In this document: positions 40,805-50,102 of the stretch, in pieces | Layout: each line of letters starts with the position of its first letter | Numbering within the stretch: position 1 is the stretch's first letter | DNA from: an uncultured Eubacteriales bacterium | GTDB lineage: Bacteria > Bacillota > Clostridia > Christensenellales > CAG-917 | Reading direction: 5' to 3' | DNA length: 64,000 nt | NCBI GenBank assembly: GCA_900548005.1 | Contig: URIZ01000002.1 | Coordinates: 1-64,000, forward strand | Position numbers and translations under genes: made by a program | Notes under the pieces: model-generated | What the model was told of the DNA's origin: nothing | What the model saw: only the letters and a program-made list of their open reading frames with translations | The model's database searches: none

Positions 40805-41653
40805 TCACTTGATGTCGCGTTTTGCAAAGGTGAAATAGCCGATAAGCGTTGAGATGGCAGTGTAGACGATCGGCATAACCGTCACGGCGACTGTTTGCAT
40901 TTTTGTGAGTTTGCCCACCGTGGATGCGATTGTCATTTGTTGTAAGGGTAGGAAGTTTGCCCATGTGTCCGAGTGTTCATTGCCGTCAATATTTGTGATC
41001 ATTGTGATCAGACTTATGATTATGCCCAGCACCACGTATATGCCGATGTTGGTGGCAAGAGCTGCGCCGCTGCTCCTTGTCAAAAACGCTATCATCGTGA
41101 ATATGGATATCGACGCTATGCCGCAGAGCAGTTGCAAAAAGAAGTTGCGCATAAGCATTGCAAATTCCGCTTTGCCAAACGCTCCGAGTCTGCCGTCAAA
41201 CGAGCTGAATATGCCGCTGAAAATAAGCATTATGCACGCATACGCGACAAAAAGCGTTATGAGCGAGAACAGCTTTGAGAAGTAAGTTTGCGCTCTCTTT
41301 GTTCCGCGAGCGGTGTAGATTGCGGTTGCGCCGCAAGAGAAGTCCTTGCCGATGAATATGCACGCGATGATTGCCACAAACAGCTCGATGCGTACGGTCG
41401 AAGTCGAGCCGTATAGCATTGATTTGCGAATCATGTTGAGATATGCAATCGTCTGGTCCTTGATTATATCCGCTTCGGGATCGGCGGGGTTTACGGGGCG
41501 TGATTCGACAACTTTGATGCCCACCCAATAGGCGCAATACCCCAAAAGCAAGAGCAGGAACATCACGATAAGCCCGATCCACACACTTTTGAGTTTTTTG
41601 AGCTTGTAGTAGTCGGCAAGCATCACGTTGGACATAGAATTATTTTTCGTCAT
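40805..41653 (-). CDS. ABC-2-type transporter permease
   Basis: A 282-residue membrane protein with about six hydrophobic segments (near 27-47, 92-110, 130-152, 170-200, 210-228 and 255-275) and a soluble loop after the first. This is the ABC-2 pattern of bacteriocin-resistance or drug exporters. It overlaps the ATPase gene's end by 14 bp, with its GGAGG ribosome site lying inside that gene, so the two form one operon. The substrate is unknown. Confidence 0.85.
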   Translation of the reverse strand: MTKNNSMSNVMLADYYKLKKLKSVWIGLIVMFLLLLLGYCAYWVGIKVVESRPVNPADPEADIIKDQTIAYLNMIRKSMLYGSTSTVRIELFVAIIACIFIGKDFSCGATAIYTARGTKRAQTYFSKLFSLITLFVAYACIMLIFSGIFSSFDGRLGAFGKAEFAMLMRNFFLQLLCGIASISIFTMIAFLTRSSGAALATNIGIYVVLGIIISLITMITNIDGNEHSDTWANFLPLQQMTIASTVGKLTKMQTVAVTVMPIVYTAISTLIGYFTFAKRDIK

Positions 41654-42563
41654 CGTGCAAACCTCCCATAAGAGCAATAAAAGTTGATTCCAAATCGCCT
41701 TGGCACATCGTGACGTTCATGATAGGCACGTTTGCGTCTGTGAAGAGCTTGACAACTTCGGGGATTTCCTTTGACAAGTCGTAGATGGCGAGTGTGTTGT
41801 AGGGCAGAATCTCAAAATCGTGCGCGTGGTAGTGCTCCACGATGACGTTGAGAGCGGTTTTCAGATCGCCAACAACCAGCTTGATATACGGACGGCACAT
41901 TTCTTCAAGGTCGCTGCCGCGCATTTCCTTGACGATTTTGCCGTCATCCATTATGCCGTAGGATGTTGCAAGTTTTGCAAGTTCGCTCAAAATGTGCGAT
42001 GAGATGATGATCGTGATCTTTTCTTCGCGGTTGAGATATTGAAGGATTTCTCTCACTTCAAAGATGCCGGCAGGATCGAGACCGTTGACAGGTTCGTCAA
42101 GCACGAGTATGCTCGGATTTGCGATGAGCGAAACGGCGATTGCAAGCCTTTGCTTCATTCCCAAAGAATAATTCTTTACCTTTGTGGGATTTTCGGGATC
42201 GAGACCGACTTTTCTCATAAGGTTTTTGAGCGTGTTTTCGTCCTTCTCGCCAAGTTCGTATCCGAAAGCCTTCATATTTTCCATTGCCGTAAGATGAAGG
42301 AACAGGGAAGGGGAGTCCACGATAGCTCCGACTTTGCGTCTTTCATACGCCAAAGCGTCTTTTGAGCTTGAACCGTTGATCCTGATTTCTCCGTCGGTTG
42401 GAGCTGTGAGCCCAAGCAAAATTCTCATAAGGGTTGTTTTGCCTGCGCCGTTTTTGCCTATTAGACCGTAGATTTCACCCTCTCTGACGGTGAGATTGAC
42501 GCCTTTCAGCACAGCCTTCTTTCCGTAGGATTTTTTCAGATGTGATGTTTCAAAAACGTTCAT
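41640..42563 (-). CDS. ABC transporter ATP-binding protein
   Basis: A 307-residue ATPase of the bacitracin/lantibiotic exporter type. Walker A is GKNGAGKTT (36-44), the signature is YSLGMKQRL (about 132-140), Walker B is ILVLDEPVNGLDP (about 152-164), and the switch histidine is in SSHIL (about 186-190). A C-terminal domain of about 90 residues is typical of this subgroup. AGGAG precedes the ATG. It is transcribed with the permease. No two-component system is adjacent, unlike in many bacitracin-type loci. Confidence 0.92.
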   Translation of the reverse strand: MNVFETSHLKKSYGKKAVLKGVNLTVREGEIYGLIGKNGAGKTTLMRILLGLTAPTDGEIRINGSSSKDALAYERRKVGAIVDSPSLFLHLTAMENMKAFGYELGEKDENTLKNLMRKVGLDPENPTKVKNYSLGMKQRLAIAVSLIANPSILVLDEPVNGLDPAGIFEVREILQYLNREEKITIIISSHILSELAKLATSYGIMDDGKIVKEMRGSDLEEMCRPYIKLVVGDLKTALNVIVEHYHAHDFEILPYNTLAIYDLSKEIPEVVKLFTDANVPIMNVTMCQGDLESTFIALMGGLHDDEK

Positions 42564-42692
42564 ATTTTCTCCTGCGCATACGCGCTGTATGATAGGTATA
42601 TTATAGCACTTTTTACACAAATGTCCATATATTTTGCTCTATGCGTCATTTATGAAAGAGTTTTTAACAAACGTAAGATTTTTGTGTTTTCA

Positions 42693-42861
42693 ACACGATT
42701 CACACGATTTGTGTTTTGTGACTTTGCGATTTTACACAACACATATCGTGTACTATTACCAAATATAGATACACGATAGGTGTTGCAAAGTTGCGTATTT
42801 ATGGATGATATTGCCCGAAAATCGTCAAAATCGCCGTATTTTGATATAAATGCAACACGAT
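42693..42861. repeat. Cluster of five ACACGAT heptamers
   Basis: ACACGAT occurs at 42693-42699, 42702-42708, 42771-42777 and 42855-42861 on the plus strand, and as ATCGTGT at 42745-42751. The 42745 and 42771 copies face each other as an inverted repeat. It lies 130-300 bp upstream of the ABC operon start. Confidence 0.5.
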
Positions 42862-42943
42862 AAGTGTATTATATGTTTTATTCTCTGTGATAAAATTTTG
42901 AAGTTGTTTTGACAAGAATTGCCACGTTGAAGACGTCGTTTGA

Positions 42944-42978
42944 CATAAAAAAATCCGCAAATTCGATTTGCGGATTTT
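42944..42978 (-). terminator. Rho-independent terminator of tRNA-Gly
   Basis: A perfect 13-bp stem (AAAATCCGCAAAT at 42950-42962 with 42966-42978), followed on the minus strand by a T run. It starts 7 bp after the tRNA end. Confidence 0.85.
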
Positions 42979-42985
42979 CAATAAA

Positions 42986-43059
42986 TGGAGCGGGCGATGA
43001 GAATCGAACTCACGACTAAAGCTTGGGAAGCTTTCGTTTTGCCATTAAACTACGCCCGC
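42986..43059 (-). tRNA. tRNA-Gly (anticodon CCC)
   Basis: A 74-nt cloverleaf on the minus strand. The acceptor stem GCGGGCG (43053-43059 read in reverse) pairs with CGCCCGC, the anticodon stem AAAGC/GCTTT frames the loop TTCCCAA, giving CCC, and the T arm contains GTTCGATTC. A 3' CCA is encoded. It decodes GGG. It is a single gene, not part of a cluster. Confidence 0.93.
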
Positions 43060-43077
43060 AAAATTGATTGCTATTTG

Positions 43078-43105
43078 ATTGTATCACGACTTTTTGAAAT
43101 GTCAA
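43078..43105 (-). promoter_or_regulatory. Promoter of tRNA-Gly
   Basis: On the minus strand TTGACA (43100-43105) and TACAAT (43078-43083) with a 16-bp spacer, 19 bp before the tRNA. Confidence 0.6.
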
Positions 43106-43327
43106 ACAAAATCGTTTTGTTGAAAGCAAATGTTTTTTTGTTGCTTTACGTTTTTGATTGCAAATTTTGTGATGTGGCTTTTTGAGCTGCTGTATTTGCT
43201 TTTTGACGTTTTGGCGATTTCGAGCACAAGACTTTGTGTTTTTGCATTATTGTCAATGTGATTTTGCGAGATTTGGCAATCCGTATGCAAAAACTTGGCT
43301 ATATGTTGCGATTTCAAGGTCAAACGC

Positions 43328-43356
43328 TTGCGTTTTGCCGTTTATTGTTTTATAAT
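43328..43356 (+). promoter_or_regulatory. Promoter of ileS
   Basis: TTGCGT (43328-43333), 17-bp spacer, TATAAT (43351-43356), 35 bp before the ATG, so the leader is too short for a T-box. Confidence 0.65.
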
Positions 43357-43391
43357 CAATAAATCTTATATTATGATTTTTAGGAGTCAGG

Positions 43392-46300
43392 ATGTACAAA
43401 CCAGTTGAAACCAATCTCGATTTCGTAGGACGCGAAATGGAAGTCCTTGAATTCTGGAAGCAAGAGCATATCTTTGAAAAGAGCGTTGCCAAGAACGAAG
43501 GCAACCCCGAATTCAGTTTTTACGACGGCCCGCCGACTGCAAACGGCAAGCCGCATATCGGGCATATTCTCACCCGCGTGATGAAGGATATCATTCCGCG
43601 CTACAAGACGATGAAAGGCTATCACGTTCTTCGCAAAGCGGGCTGGGACACTCACGGTCTTCCCGTCGAACTCGAAGTGGAAAAAATGCTCGGAATCGAC
43701 GGAAAACAAGAGATTGAAAAATACGGTATCGAACCGTTCATCAAGAAGTGCAAAGAGTCCGTGTGGAAGTATACGGACGAGTGGCGCAAGATGTCCGACC
43801 GCATCGGCTATTGGGCGGATATGGACAACCCGTACATCACCTATGACAACAACTATATCGAGTCTGTGTGGTGGGCTCTCAAGCAAATGGCTGACAAGGG
43901 GCTTATCTACAAAGGCTACAAAATCGTGCCGTACTGCCCCCGTTGCGGGACTGCGCTTTCTTCTCACGAAGTGGCACAAGGCTACAAGGACGTGGAAGAA
44001 ACGTCAGTGTTTGTCAAATTCAAGGTGAAAGGCGAGCAAAACGTCTATTTCCTTGCTTGGACGACAACTCCTTGGACTCTTCCGAGCAACGTTGCGCTTT
44101 GCATGAACGGCAAAGAGGACTATACAAAAATCAAAGTGAACGACGAGTATTTCATTCTCGCCGACGCGCTTATACCCACGCTTTTCAAGGACGTTGACTT
44201 TGTCAAAGTGGACACGAGAAAGGGCAGCGAGTATGAGTTTGTGGAGTACGAGCCGCTCTTTGACTACGACACCGGCGCAAAAGAAAAAGCATATTATATC
44301 ACCAACGATTCGTACGTCACGCTCACAGACGGCACGGGCATCGTTCACATCGCGCCCGCTTTCGGTGAAGACGACTCAAAAGTCGGCAAGAAATACGGAC
44401 TCCCGTTTGTGCAAATGGTGGATGATCGCGGCAGATTCCGTGACGCCGTCTACGATTTCAAGGGTTTGTTCTGCAAAGACGCAGACAAATACATCATCGA
44501 AAAGCTCAAAAACGAAGGCAAACTTTTCAAGACGTTGCGCTTTACGCACTCCTATCCGTTCTGCTGGCGTTGCGACACTCCGCTTTTGTACTATGCTCGC
44601 TCGAGCTGGTTTGTCAAAATGACGGAAGTGAAAGAAAAGTTGCTTGTGTCCAACGATTCTGTCAATTGGATGCCCGAAACCATCAAAACGGGACGTATGG
44701 GCAACTTCCTTGAAAACGTCATCGACTGGGGCATTTCTCGTGAAAGATATTGGGGCACTCCGTTGCCCATTTGGGTGTGCAACAAGTGCGGAAAAATCCA
44801 CGTCATCGGCTCTAAGGCGGAACTTCGCGAAAAGGCGCATCTCGATCACGACGTTGAGTTGCACCGTCCGTACATTGACGACGTCAAGTGGGAATGCGAG
44901 TGCGGCGGCGAGATGATCCGCACGCCCGAAGTGCTTGACTGCTGGTTTGACTCCGGCTCTATGCCCTTTGCGCAATGGCACTATCCGTTTGAAAACAAGG
45001 AAACCTTTGAGAAAGTGTTCCCGGCGGACTTCATCTCGGAGGCGGTGGATCAGACGAGAGGCTGGTTCTACACCTTGCTTGCGGTCAACACGGTGCTGTT
45101 TGACAAAGCTCCTTTCAAAAACTGCATAGTGCTCGGACACGTCAACGACAAGGACGGCGTCAAGATGTCCAAACACAAGGGCAACGTTGTCGATCCGTGG
45201 ACCGTTCTTGATAAACAAGGCGCAGACGCTACGAGATGGTATTTCTACACAACGAGCGCGCCGTGGTTGCCGTCAAGATTCCACGCGGACGCGGTGAGCG
45301 AAACGCAAAGAAAGTTTATGGGTACGCTTTGGAACACCTATGCTTTTTTCGTGCTATACGCCGAGATCGACAAATTCAATCCGCTCGAACACAACTTGAA
45401 AGACCAAAAACTCACCATTATGGACAAATGGATTTTGTCGGGGCTCAACACGCTCATCAAGACGGTGGACGAAGGTCTTGCGGAATACAAAATCACCGAA
45501 ACCGCTCGCGCAATCGGCGACTTCGTGGACGAGCTTTCCAACTGGTACGTCAGACGCAGCAGAGAGCGTTTCTGGGGCAGCGATATGACCAAGAACAAGG
45601 AAGCGGCTTACACCACGCTTTATACGGTGCTTGCAACGCTGAGCAAAATCCTTGCTCCGTTTACACCGTTCCTTGCCGAAGAGATGTATCAAAATCTCGT
45701 GCGCAACTTTGACGAGAACGCACCCGAAAGCGTGCATCTTTGCTCCTTCCCGACAGCAGACGAGAGCATGATCGATCCCCGCCTTGAAGAAGGCATGGCC
45801 AACGTGCTCAAACTTGTCGTGCTCGGCAGAGCAGCAAGAAACGGCTCGAACCTCAAAAACAGACAACCGCTTTCAAGGCTCTTCTACAACGGAAGATACG
45901 AGCTGTCAAACGACCTTAAAGAACTTGTCGAAGACGAGCTCAACGTCAAGAGTGTTGAACACTCGCAAGACAGCAACGTCTTTGTCAGCTATGATTTGAA
46001 ACCGCAATTGCGCACGCTCGGTCCGAAATACGGCTCGTTGCTCGGAAAGATCAGACAGCTTTTGCAAGAGAGAGCGGAAGAGATCGTTGCGGCGGTGAAG
46101 AGCGGCAATTTGTTCAAATACGACATTGACGGCAAGCTTGTCGAGCTTGCAAAAGAAGACCTTCTCATCAATATGAAGAACAAGGAAGGATTCTCAAGCG
46201 AAAGCGACGGCGAAACCACCGTTGTGCTTGACACCGAGCTCACTCCCGAACTCATTGACGAAGGCATCGAAAGAGAGATTGTATCAAAGATACAAAACAT

Positions 46301-46499
46301 GCGCAAGGAAGCAGGCTTCGAAGTGACCGATCACATCGTTGTCGGCTACAAGGCTACGGGCAACGCAAAGAAGATTTTCGATCGCGCGGACTTCCTTAAA
46401 GACGTGCTTGCAGACAGCATCTCCACAACCATTGACGGTTTTGCAAAAGATTGCGACATCAACGGCGAAACCGTGACGATTTCTGTGAAAAGAGTATGA
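43392..46499 (+). CDS. ileS: Isoleucyl-tRNA synthetase, long (type 2-like) form
   Basis: A class Ia synthetase of 1035 residues. The HIGH motif is HIGH at 55-58, after DGPPTANGKP. The KMSKS loop reads KMSKH at 591-595, followed by KGNVVDPWTVL. The editing domain has TTPWTLPSN near 219-227. Both the length (classical bacterial IleRS is about 920-940) and the KMSKH-KGN loop point to the type 2, eukaryote-like IleRS group, members of which are often naturally resistant to mupirocin (inference). TAGGAG precedes the ATG. Its stop overlaps the next start by 4 bp. Confidence 0.95.
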   Translation: MYKPVETNLDFVGREMEVLEFWKQEHIFEKSVAKNEGNPEFSFYDGPPTANGKPHIGHILTRVMKDIIPRYKTMKGYHVLRKAGWDTHGLPVELEVEKMLGIDGKQEIEKYGIEPFIKKCKESVWKYTDEWRKMSDRIGYWADMDNPYITYDNNYIESVWWALKQMADKGLIYKGYKIVPYCPRCGTALSSHEVAQGYKDVEETSVFVKFKVKGEQNVYFLAWTTTPWTLPSNVALCMNGKEDYTKIKVNDEYFILADALIPTLFKDVDFVKVDTRKGSEYEFVEYEPLFDYDTGAKEKAYYITNDSYVTLTDGTGIVHIAPAFGEDDSKVGKKYGLPFVQMVDDRGRFRDAVYDFKGLFCKDADKYIIEKLKNEGKLFKTLRFTHSYPFCWRCDTPLLYYARSSWFVKMTEVKEKLLVSNDSVNWMPETIKTGRMGNFLENVIDWGISRERYWGTPLPIWVCNKCGKIHVIGSKAELREKAHLDHDVELHRPYIDDVKWECECGGEMIRTPEVLDCWFDSGSMPFAQWHYPFENKETFEKVFPADFISEAVDQTRGWFYTLLAVNTVLFDKAPFKNCIVLGHVNDKDGVKMSKHKGNVVDPWTVLDKQGADATRWYFYTTSAPWLPSRFHADAVSETQRKFMGTLWNTYAFFVLYAEIDKFNPLEHNLKDQKLTIMDKWILSGLNTLIKTVDEGLAEYKITETARAIGDFVDELSNWYVRRSRERFWGSDMTKNKEAAYTTLYTVLATLSKILAPFTPFLAEEMYQNLVRNFDENAPESVHLCSFPTADESMIDPRLEEGMANVLKLVVLGRAARNGSNLKNRQPLSRLFYNGRYELSNDLKELVEDELNVKSVEHSQDSNVFVSYDLKPQLRTLGPKYGSLLGKIRQLLQERAEEIVAAVKSGNLFKYDIDGKLVELAKEDLLINMKNKEGFSSESDGETTVVLDTELTPELIDEGIEREIVSKIQNMRKEAGFEVTDHIVVGYKATGNAKKIFDRADFLKDVLADSISTTIDGFAKDCDINGETVTISVKRV

Positions 46500-47356
46500 A
46501 AATCGCACCTGATTGGAAACAATATTCCGTCATAGCGACGGGCGACGGCGAAAAGTTGGAGAAGTGGGGCGATCTCACTCTCCTTCGTCCCGATCCGCAA
46601 GTCATTTGGCACGCAAAAAAGCCGCTTAGAACCTATGAAAACATTGACGCGGTCTACGAGCGTTCGCAAACGGGCGGTGGAATGTGGAAGTATCGCCGTC
46701 AAGTCCCGAGCGAGTTTACGATCGGTTGGCGCGACTTGAAATTCTCGTTGAAACTGATGGGATTCAAGCACACCGGGCTTTTCCCCGAACAAGCGGTCAA
46801 CTGGGATAGAATGATGAAACTCATTGAGGGTGCAGGTCGCAAAATCAGCGTGCTCAACCTTTTTGGATACACGGGCGCGGCGAGCGTTGCTTGCTTGAAG
46901 GCGGGCGCAAACGTTTGCCATGTGGACAGCGCAAAAGCCATGGTGGAGCGCGCGGGAGAGAATGTCAAACTCTCGGGACTTGACAACAGCGGCATGAGAT
47001 ACATCATTGACGATTGTTTCAAGTTTTGTCAAAGAGAGATTCGCAGGGGACACAAATATGACGCTATAATTCTCGATCCGCCGTCTTTCGGGCGTGGACC
47101 GAACGGCGAAAAATGGAAGATAGAAGAAGGCATATCCGAGCTTGTGGAGCTTGTGGCAAACTTGCTCAGCGACGATCCGTTGTTTGTGTGCCTAAACAGC
47201 TACACGACGGGCTTGCAACCGACGGTTATGGCAAACATTTTGAAACTTGCCCTGCCTCAGAACGCCGAAATCGATGCGGACGAGATCGGGATTGCAACGC
47301 AAGAAGGGCTTGTTCTTCCGCAAGGTTGCACAGCTTTTGCAACTTTCACAAAATAG
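46496..47356 (+). CDS. SAM-dependent rRNA methyltransferase (RlmI/RlmK-like)
   Basis: A 286-residue class I methyltransferase of the COG1092 group. The SAM motif is LNLFGYTGAASVACLKAGA (about 118-136), a VDSAKAMVERAGENVKLSGL stretch follows (about 141-160), and the catalytic motif is AIILDPPSFGRG (about 190-201), where RlmI-type m5C enzymes have DPPxF. The usual N-terminal PUA domain is replaced by a shorter, different region (about 1-80). 23S rRNA is the likely substrate, but the position is unknown. It begins inside the ileS stop codon (ATGA), so it is translationally coupled. Confidence 0.88.
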   Translation: MKIAPDWKQYSVIATGDGEKLEKWGDLTLLRPDPQVIWHAKKPLRTYENIDAVYERSQTGGGMWKYRRQVPSEFTIGWRDLKFSLKLMGFKHTGLFPEQAVNWDRMMKLIEGAGRKISVLNLFGYTGAASVACLKAGANVCHVDSAKAMVERAGENVKLSGLDNSGMRYIIDDCFKFCQREIRRGHKYDAIILDPPSFGRGPNGEKWKIEEGISELVELVANLLSDDPLFVCLNSYTTGLQPTVMANILKLALPQNAEIDADEIGIATQEGLVLPQGCTAFATFTK

Positions 47357-47473
47357 AGAAATATCGATGTTCTAATCGGCTTAAAAGCGTATTTTTGAAA
47401 GAAAAACGCCGATTTGAAAATCGCAAAACGATACACGCAACAAAGAAAATAACGGACAAACGGAATATACAAA

Positions 47474-48184
47474 ATGACTTACAAAGACTTGAAAATCGTA
47501 TACGAAGACAATCACTTGCTTGTGGTTGTCAAACCTTATGACGTGCCTGTGCAAGCCGACGAAAGCGGCGATCCCGACATGCTGAGCATGCTCAAACAAT
47601 ACCTTGTTGACACCTACAACAAGCCCGGTGAAGCCTATCTCGGTCTTGTGCATCGCCTTGACAGACCCACGGGCGGAGTTATGGTGTTTGCAAAAACGTC
47701 AAAAGCCGCCGCTAGACTTTGTCAACAAATAAGAGACGGCGAAGTGGAGAAGAGATACCTTGCGGTTGTGGAAGGTGCGCCGAGATACAAGGCGGACAAG
47801 CTCACTTGCTATCTCAAAAAATTCCCAGATACAAACACGGTTAGAGTTGTTCCTGCGCTCAGCGAAGGCGCAAAATATGCCGAGCTCGACTACAAAGTGC
47901 TTTGCCAAAAGACGGATTGCTCTCTTCTTATGGTCAATCTTGTCACGGGGCGCGGACATCAGATCAGAGTGCAACTCTCCAACATGGGCAACCCCATTGT
48001 CGGCGACAAGAAGTACGGCGCAAAGACCAATGCGCACTTGTCCTTGTGGGCAACTGAACTTCGCTTTGCGCACCCGATAAGCAACAAGGAGATGACTTTC
48101 AGAGTCTATCCGCCCGAAGTTGCGCCTTGGACGTTGTTTGACCTTGACGCATATCTTTCCGTCACGATCAAGAACTGCTACTAA
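47474..48184 (+). CDS. RluA-family pseudouridine synthase
   Basis: A 236-residue synthase. The catalytic aspartate is in the motif VHRLDRPTGGVMVFAKT (about 59-75), and the family's ending GRGHQIRVQLSNMGNPIVGDKKYG lies at about 159-182. There is no S4 domain at the N-terminus, so it is a short RluA/TruC-like form. The target may be 23S rRNA or tRNA. It follows the methyltransferase after 117 bp and ends the ileS cluster with a clear terminator. Confidence 0.92.
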   Translation: MTYKDLKIVYEDNHLLVVVKPYDVPVQADESGDPDMLSMLKQYLVDTYNKPGEAYLGLVHRLDRPTGGVMVFAKTSKAAARLCQQIRDGEVEKRYLAVVEGAPRYKADKLTCYLKKFPDTNTVRVVPALSEGAKYAELDYKVLCQKTDCSLLMVNLVTGRGHQIRVQLSNMGNPIVGDKKYGAKTNAHLSLWATELRFAHPISNKEMTFRVYPPEVAPWTLFDLDAYLSVTIKNCY

Positions 48185-48200
48185 AAAGCAAAACAATAAG

Positions 48201-48228
48201 AAAATCGGCTCAAATGAGCCGATTTTTT
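48201..48228 (+). terminator. Rho-independent terminator of the ileS cluster
   Basis: A perfect 11-bp stem (AAAATCGGCTC at 48201-48211 with 48216-48226) plus T run. Confidence 0.85.
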
Positions 48229-48374
48229 ATATGGTGAAAAGTGCATGCAAATGTTTTGAAACTTGCGTTTTTGCGGATAATGCCACATTTTGCCCCTTGG
48301 TTTTTGAAAAATAGCAACACTAAAATAACCGCTGAGGCAGTTGCTTGCAATTTTTCACTTTTTATTTGTGGATC

Positions 48375-48863
48375 TTATAAATTCTTTGCGACGAAGTATT
48401 TGTCCTGTTTTATTCTGTCGTGTATCGGGGCGATGTATTTGTCCGAGCCGTATTCTTTCTCAAACCAATCTTCCGTGTATCCGCACCGTCGCAGGTTGTT
48501 GGCAAAGTCTTCTTCGGCATTTGCTATCCGCCTAAACGCCGTGCGCAGTGCGATGTTGTGGCTGTCGGCGATCTCTTGAAAGGTCTTTTTGTTGACAATT
48601 CTTTCAACAAGAATCTCTTTGTCGGCGTCTATCATTTTGTCAAGAGCCTTCTTTACGATGAATCTTAGGTTGACGATTTTTCGTTTTTCTTCGGTCAAAT
48701 CAAGGATTTCACCAATTAATTGCTCGGTGCTGACTCCGATTTTCAGGTGTCGGCTCTGAAAACTCGATTTTACGCGGTTTTCCACACCCGTATTGAGCTC
48801 TTTTGCGATTTTTGGCAAAAGCGAATAAGCAACAAGTGCCGTGTTGCTCCAATTTTTGTTCAT
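48375..48863 (-). CDS. Small HTH protein with a sigma-70 region 4-like domain
   Basis: A 162-residue protein I cannot assign to a named family. Residues about 90-130 (ERIVNKKTFQEIADSHNIAL, then RTAFRRIANAEEDFANNL) look like the helix-turn-helix of sigma region 4, and the preceding LDLTEEKRKIVNLRFIVKKAL has the spacing of such domains. No region 2 is present, so it is not a full sigma factor. The basic N-terminus (about 1-45) has unknown function. GGAGATAG precedes the ATG. It lies convergent to the RluA gene, upstream of which stands ylbJ on the same strand. Confidence 0.7.
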   Translation of the reverse strand: MNKNWSNTALVAYSLLPKIAKELNTGVENRVKSSFQSRHLKIGVSTEQLIGEILDLTEEKRKIVNLRFIVKKALDKMIDADKEILVERIVNKKTFQEIADSHNIALRTAFRRIANAEEDFANNLRRCGYTEDWFEKEYGSDKYIAPIHDRIKQDKYFVAKNL

Positions 48864-48980
48864 AACTATCTCCTATCATGTTGGAATCGGGTGAAATTTG
48901 TCACCCCCATGCCTACACAATAATGTACTATGGCGCAAAAAGTCAAACTATTATGTCACACTTTTTCACTTTTTTCTCGA

Positions 48981-50003
48981 TTAAAGTGAAAAACCGATGA
49001 TATACGCCAAAAGAGCGGAGATTATGCACTGCGTGATTTTGCGCAAGATCATCTCAAAAAATCCCACGCCCGCTTTTGATAGGAAAGTGTAGTTTTGAAG
49101 TGTGACGGACAGTCCGCCAAGCGACACTATGCCGCAAACAACGCTTGTTGCAAGTTGCAAATTGTCGATTTTCGCGCACGCGATGCCCCCGCGCGTCATT
49201 TCTATAAGCCCGTATGCCAACGCTTCCATCGTTTGCGCAAGAGTTGACGGTAGGGCGGCGAGCGCATTGTCGAAGCCGACAAGTGTGAGCGTGTCCACGA
49301 GCATGCCGCATATCACGATATATCCGCCCACGTAAAGCATATTGACGGTGGCTTTTGCAACCACTTTGGACAATATACCGTCAACGTTGTTAGCGGCAAG
49401 CGTGTGTACCGTTGGTTGTGCGTCGGCTTTCTTGCGATAGAGCAGTCCGTTTACAATCGCGCCGAGATAGTGTGAGCATAGCACGATCCAGCCCACTCTC
49501 GTGTCGTGAAATATCGCGCCGCCAATCGTGCCGATCATAAATATCGGTCCTGAAGTGGAACAAAACGCGCACGCTTTCTTTGCGTCACGAGAAGTTATGA
49601 CTCCGCCTTCATACAGTTCGCTTATCGTGCTTGCGCCGACAGGGTAGCCGCACAGCATGCTCAAAAACAGAGCGTAGGCGCACTCTTTGGGAGCGTTGTA
49701 CATAAGTTTTACAGGCTTTTCGCCGAGCTTGGATATTGCGCCCACCGCGCCCGAATAGGTGAGCAGCAGCGAGCAAAAGTAGAAGGGAAACAAGGACGGC
49801 AAAACGCTTGTGGCAAACAGCGCAAGTCCTTTTCTTGCCGAGTCAAGATAATATTCGGGTTTTGCAAGCATAAAAGCCATAAATGCAAGCGTAAACACGC
49901 AACTTACCATTTTGGGAGCGTGTCTTTTAAGCGTGTTTGCGGCGCGGCAAGCGAAATCGCCGCTCGGGTATACTTTGCTGGCGTGACGTGTTGTTGTCTT
50001 CAC
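48981..50003 (-). CDS. ylbJ: Sporulation integral membrane protein YlbJ-like
   Basis: A 340-residue membrane protein with about eight hydrophobic segments and the nucleoside-recognition (Gate) domain of the YlbJ/SpmA group. Typical stretches are FATSVLPSLFPFYFCSLLL (about 63-81), LSMLCGYPVGASTISELYEGG (about 113-133) and CSTSGPIFMIGTIG (about 147-160). In Bacillus ylbJ is expressed in the mother cell and is needed for spore formation, probably for cortex or coat steps. It lies downstream of tmcAL (ylbM), as in other Firmicutes. It starts with GTG. An ATG 93 bp later (49910) is an alternative. Confidence 0.88.
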   Translation of the reverse strand: MKTTTRHASKVYPSGDFACRAANTLKRHAPKMVSCVFTLAFMAFMLAKPEYYLDSARKGLALFATSVLPSLFPFYFCSLLLTYSGAVGAISKLGEKPVKLMYNAPKECAYALFLSMLCGYPVGASTISELYEGGVITSRDAKKACAFCSTSGPIFMIGTIGGAIFHDTRVGWIVLCSHYLGAIVNGLLYRKKADAQPTVHTLAANNVDGILSKVVAKATVNMLYVGGYIVICGMLVDTLTLVGFDNALAALPSTLAQTMEALAYGLIEMTRGGIACAKIDNLQLATSVVCGIVSLGGLSVTLQNYTFLSKAGVGFFEMILRKITQCIISALLAYIIGFSL

Positions 50004-50102
50004 GCTTTATAATACTTGCTTTTGAAAACAAATATGAGCGCACAATCTTGCGCGCTCACGTGTTTTTTTGTATCTTGAATTTGTTTTGTTTTGATTTTTG
50101 TC

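Larger units (their letters stand above)
42564..42985. other. Intergenic region between the ABC operon and tRNA-Gly
   Basis: 422 bp with no gene. It holds an extended -10 promoter for the ABC operon (42600-42605, TGCTATAAT on the minus strand), five ACACGAT heptamers (42693-42861) and the tRNA terminator at 42944-42978. Confidence 0.6.
43060..43391. other. Divergent intergenic region between tRNA-Gly and ileS
   Basis: 332 bp without a gene. It holds the tRNA promoter at 43078-43105 and the ileS promoter at 43328-43356. The AT-rich middle shows no T-box or other riboswitch. Confidence 0.6.

Noticed and set aside
50001..50040. Sigma-E-type promoter before ylbJ
   Set aside because: TCATATT (50031-50037, minus strand) is followed at 14-16 bp by only a poor match to the -10 consensus, so it is not listed as a feature.
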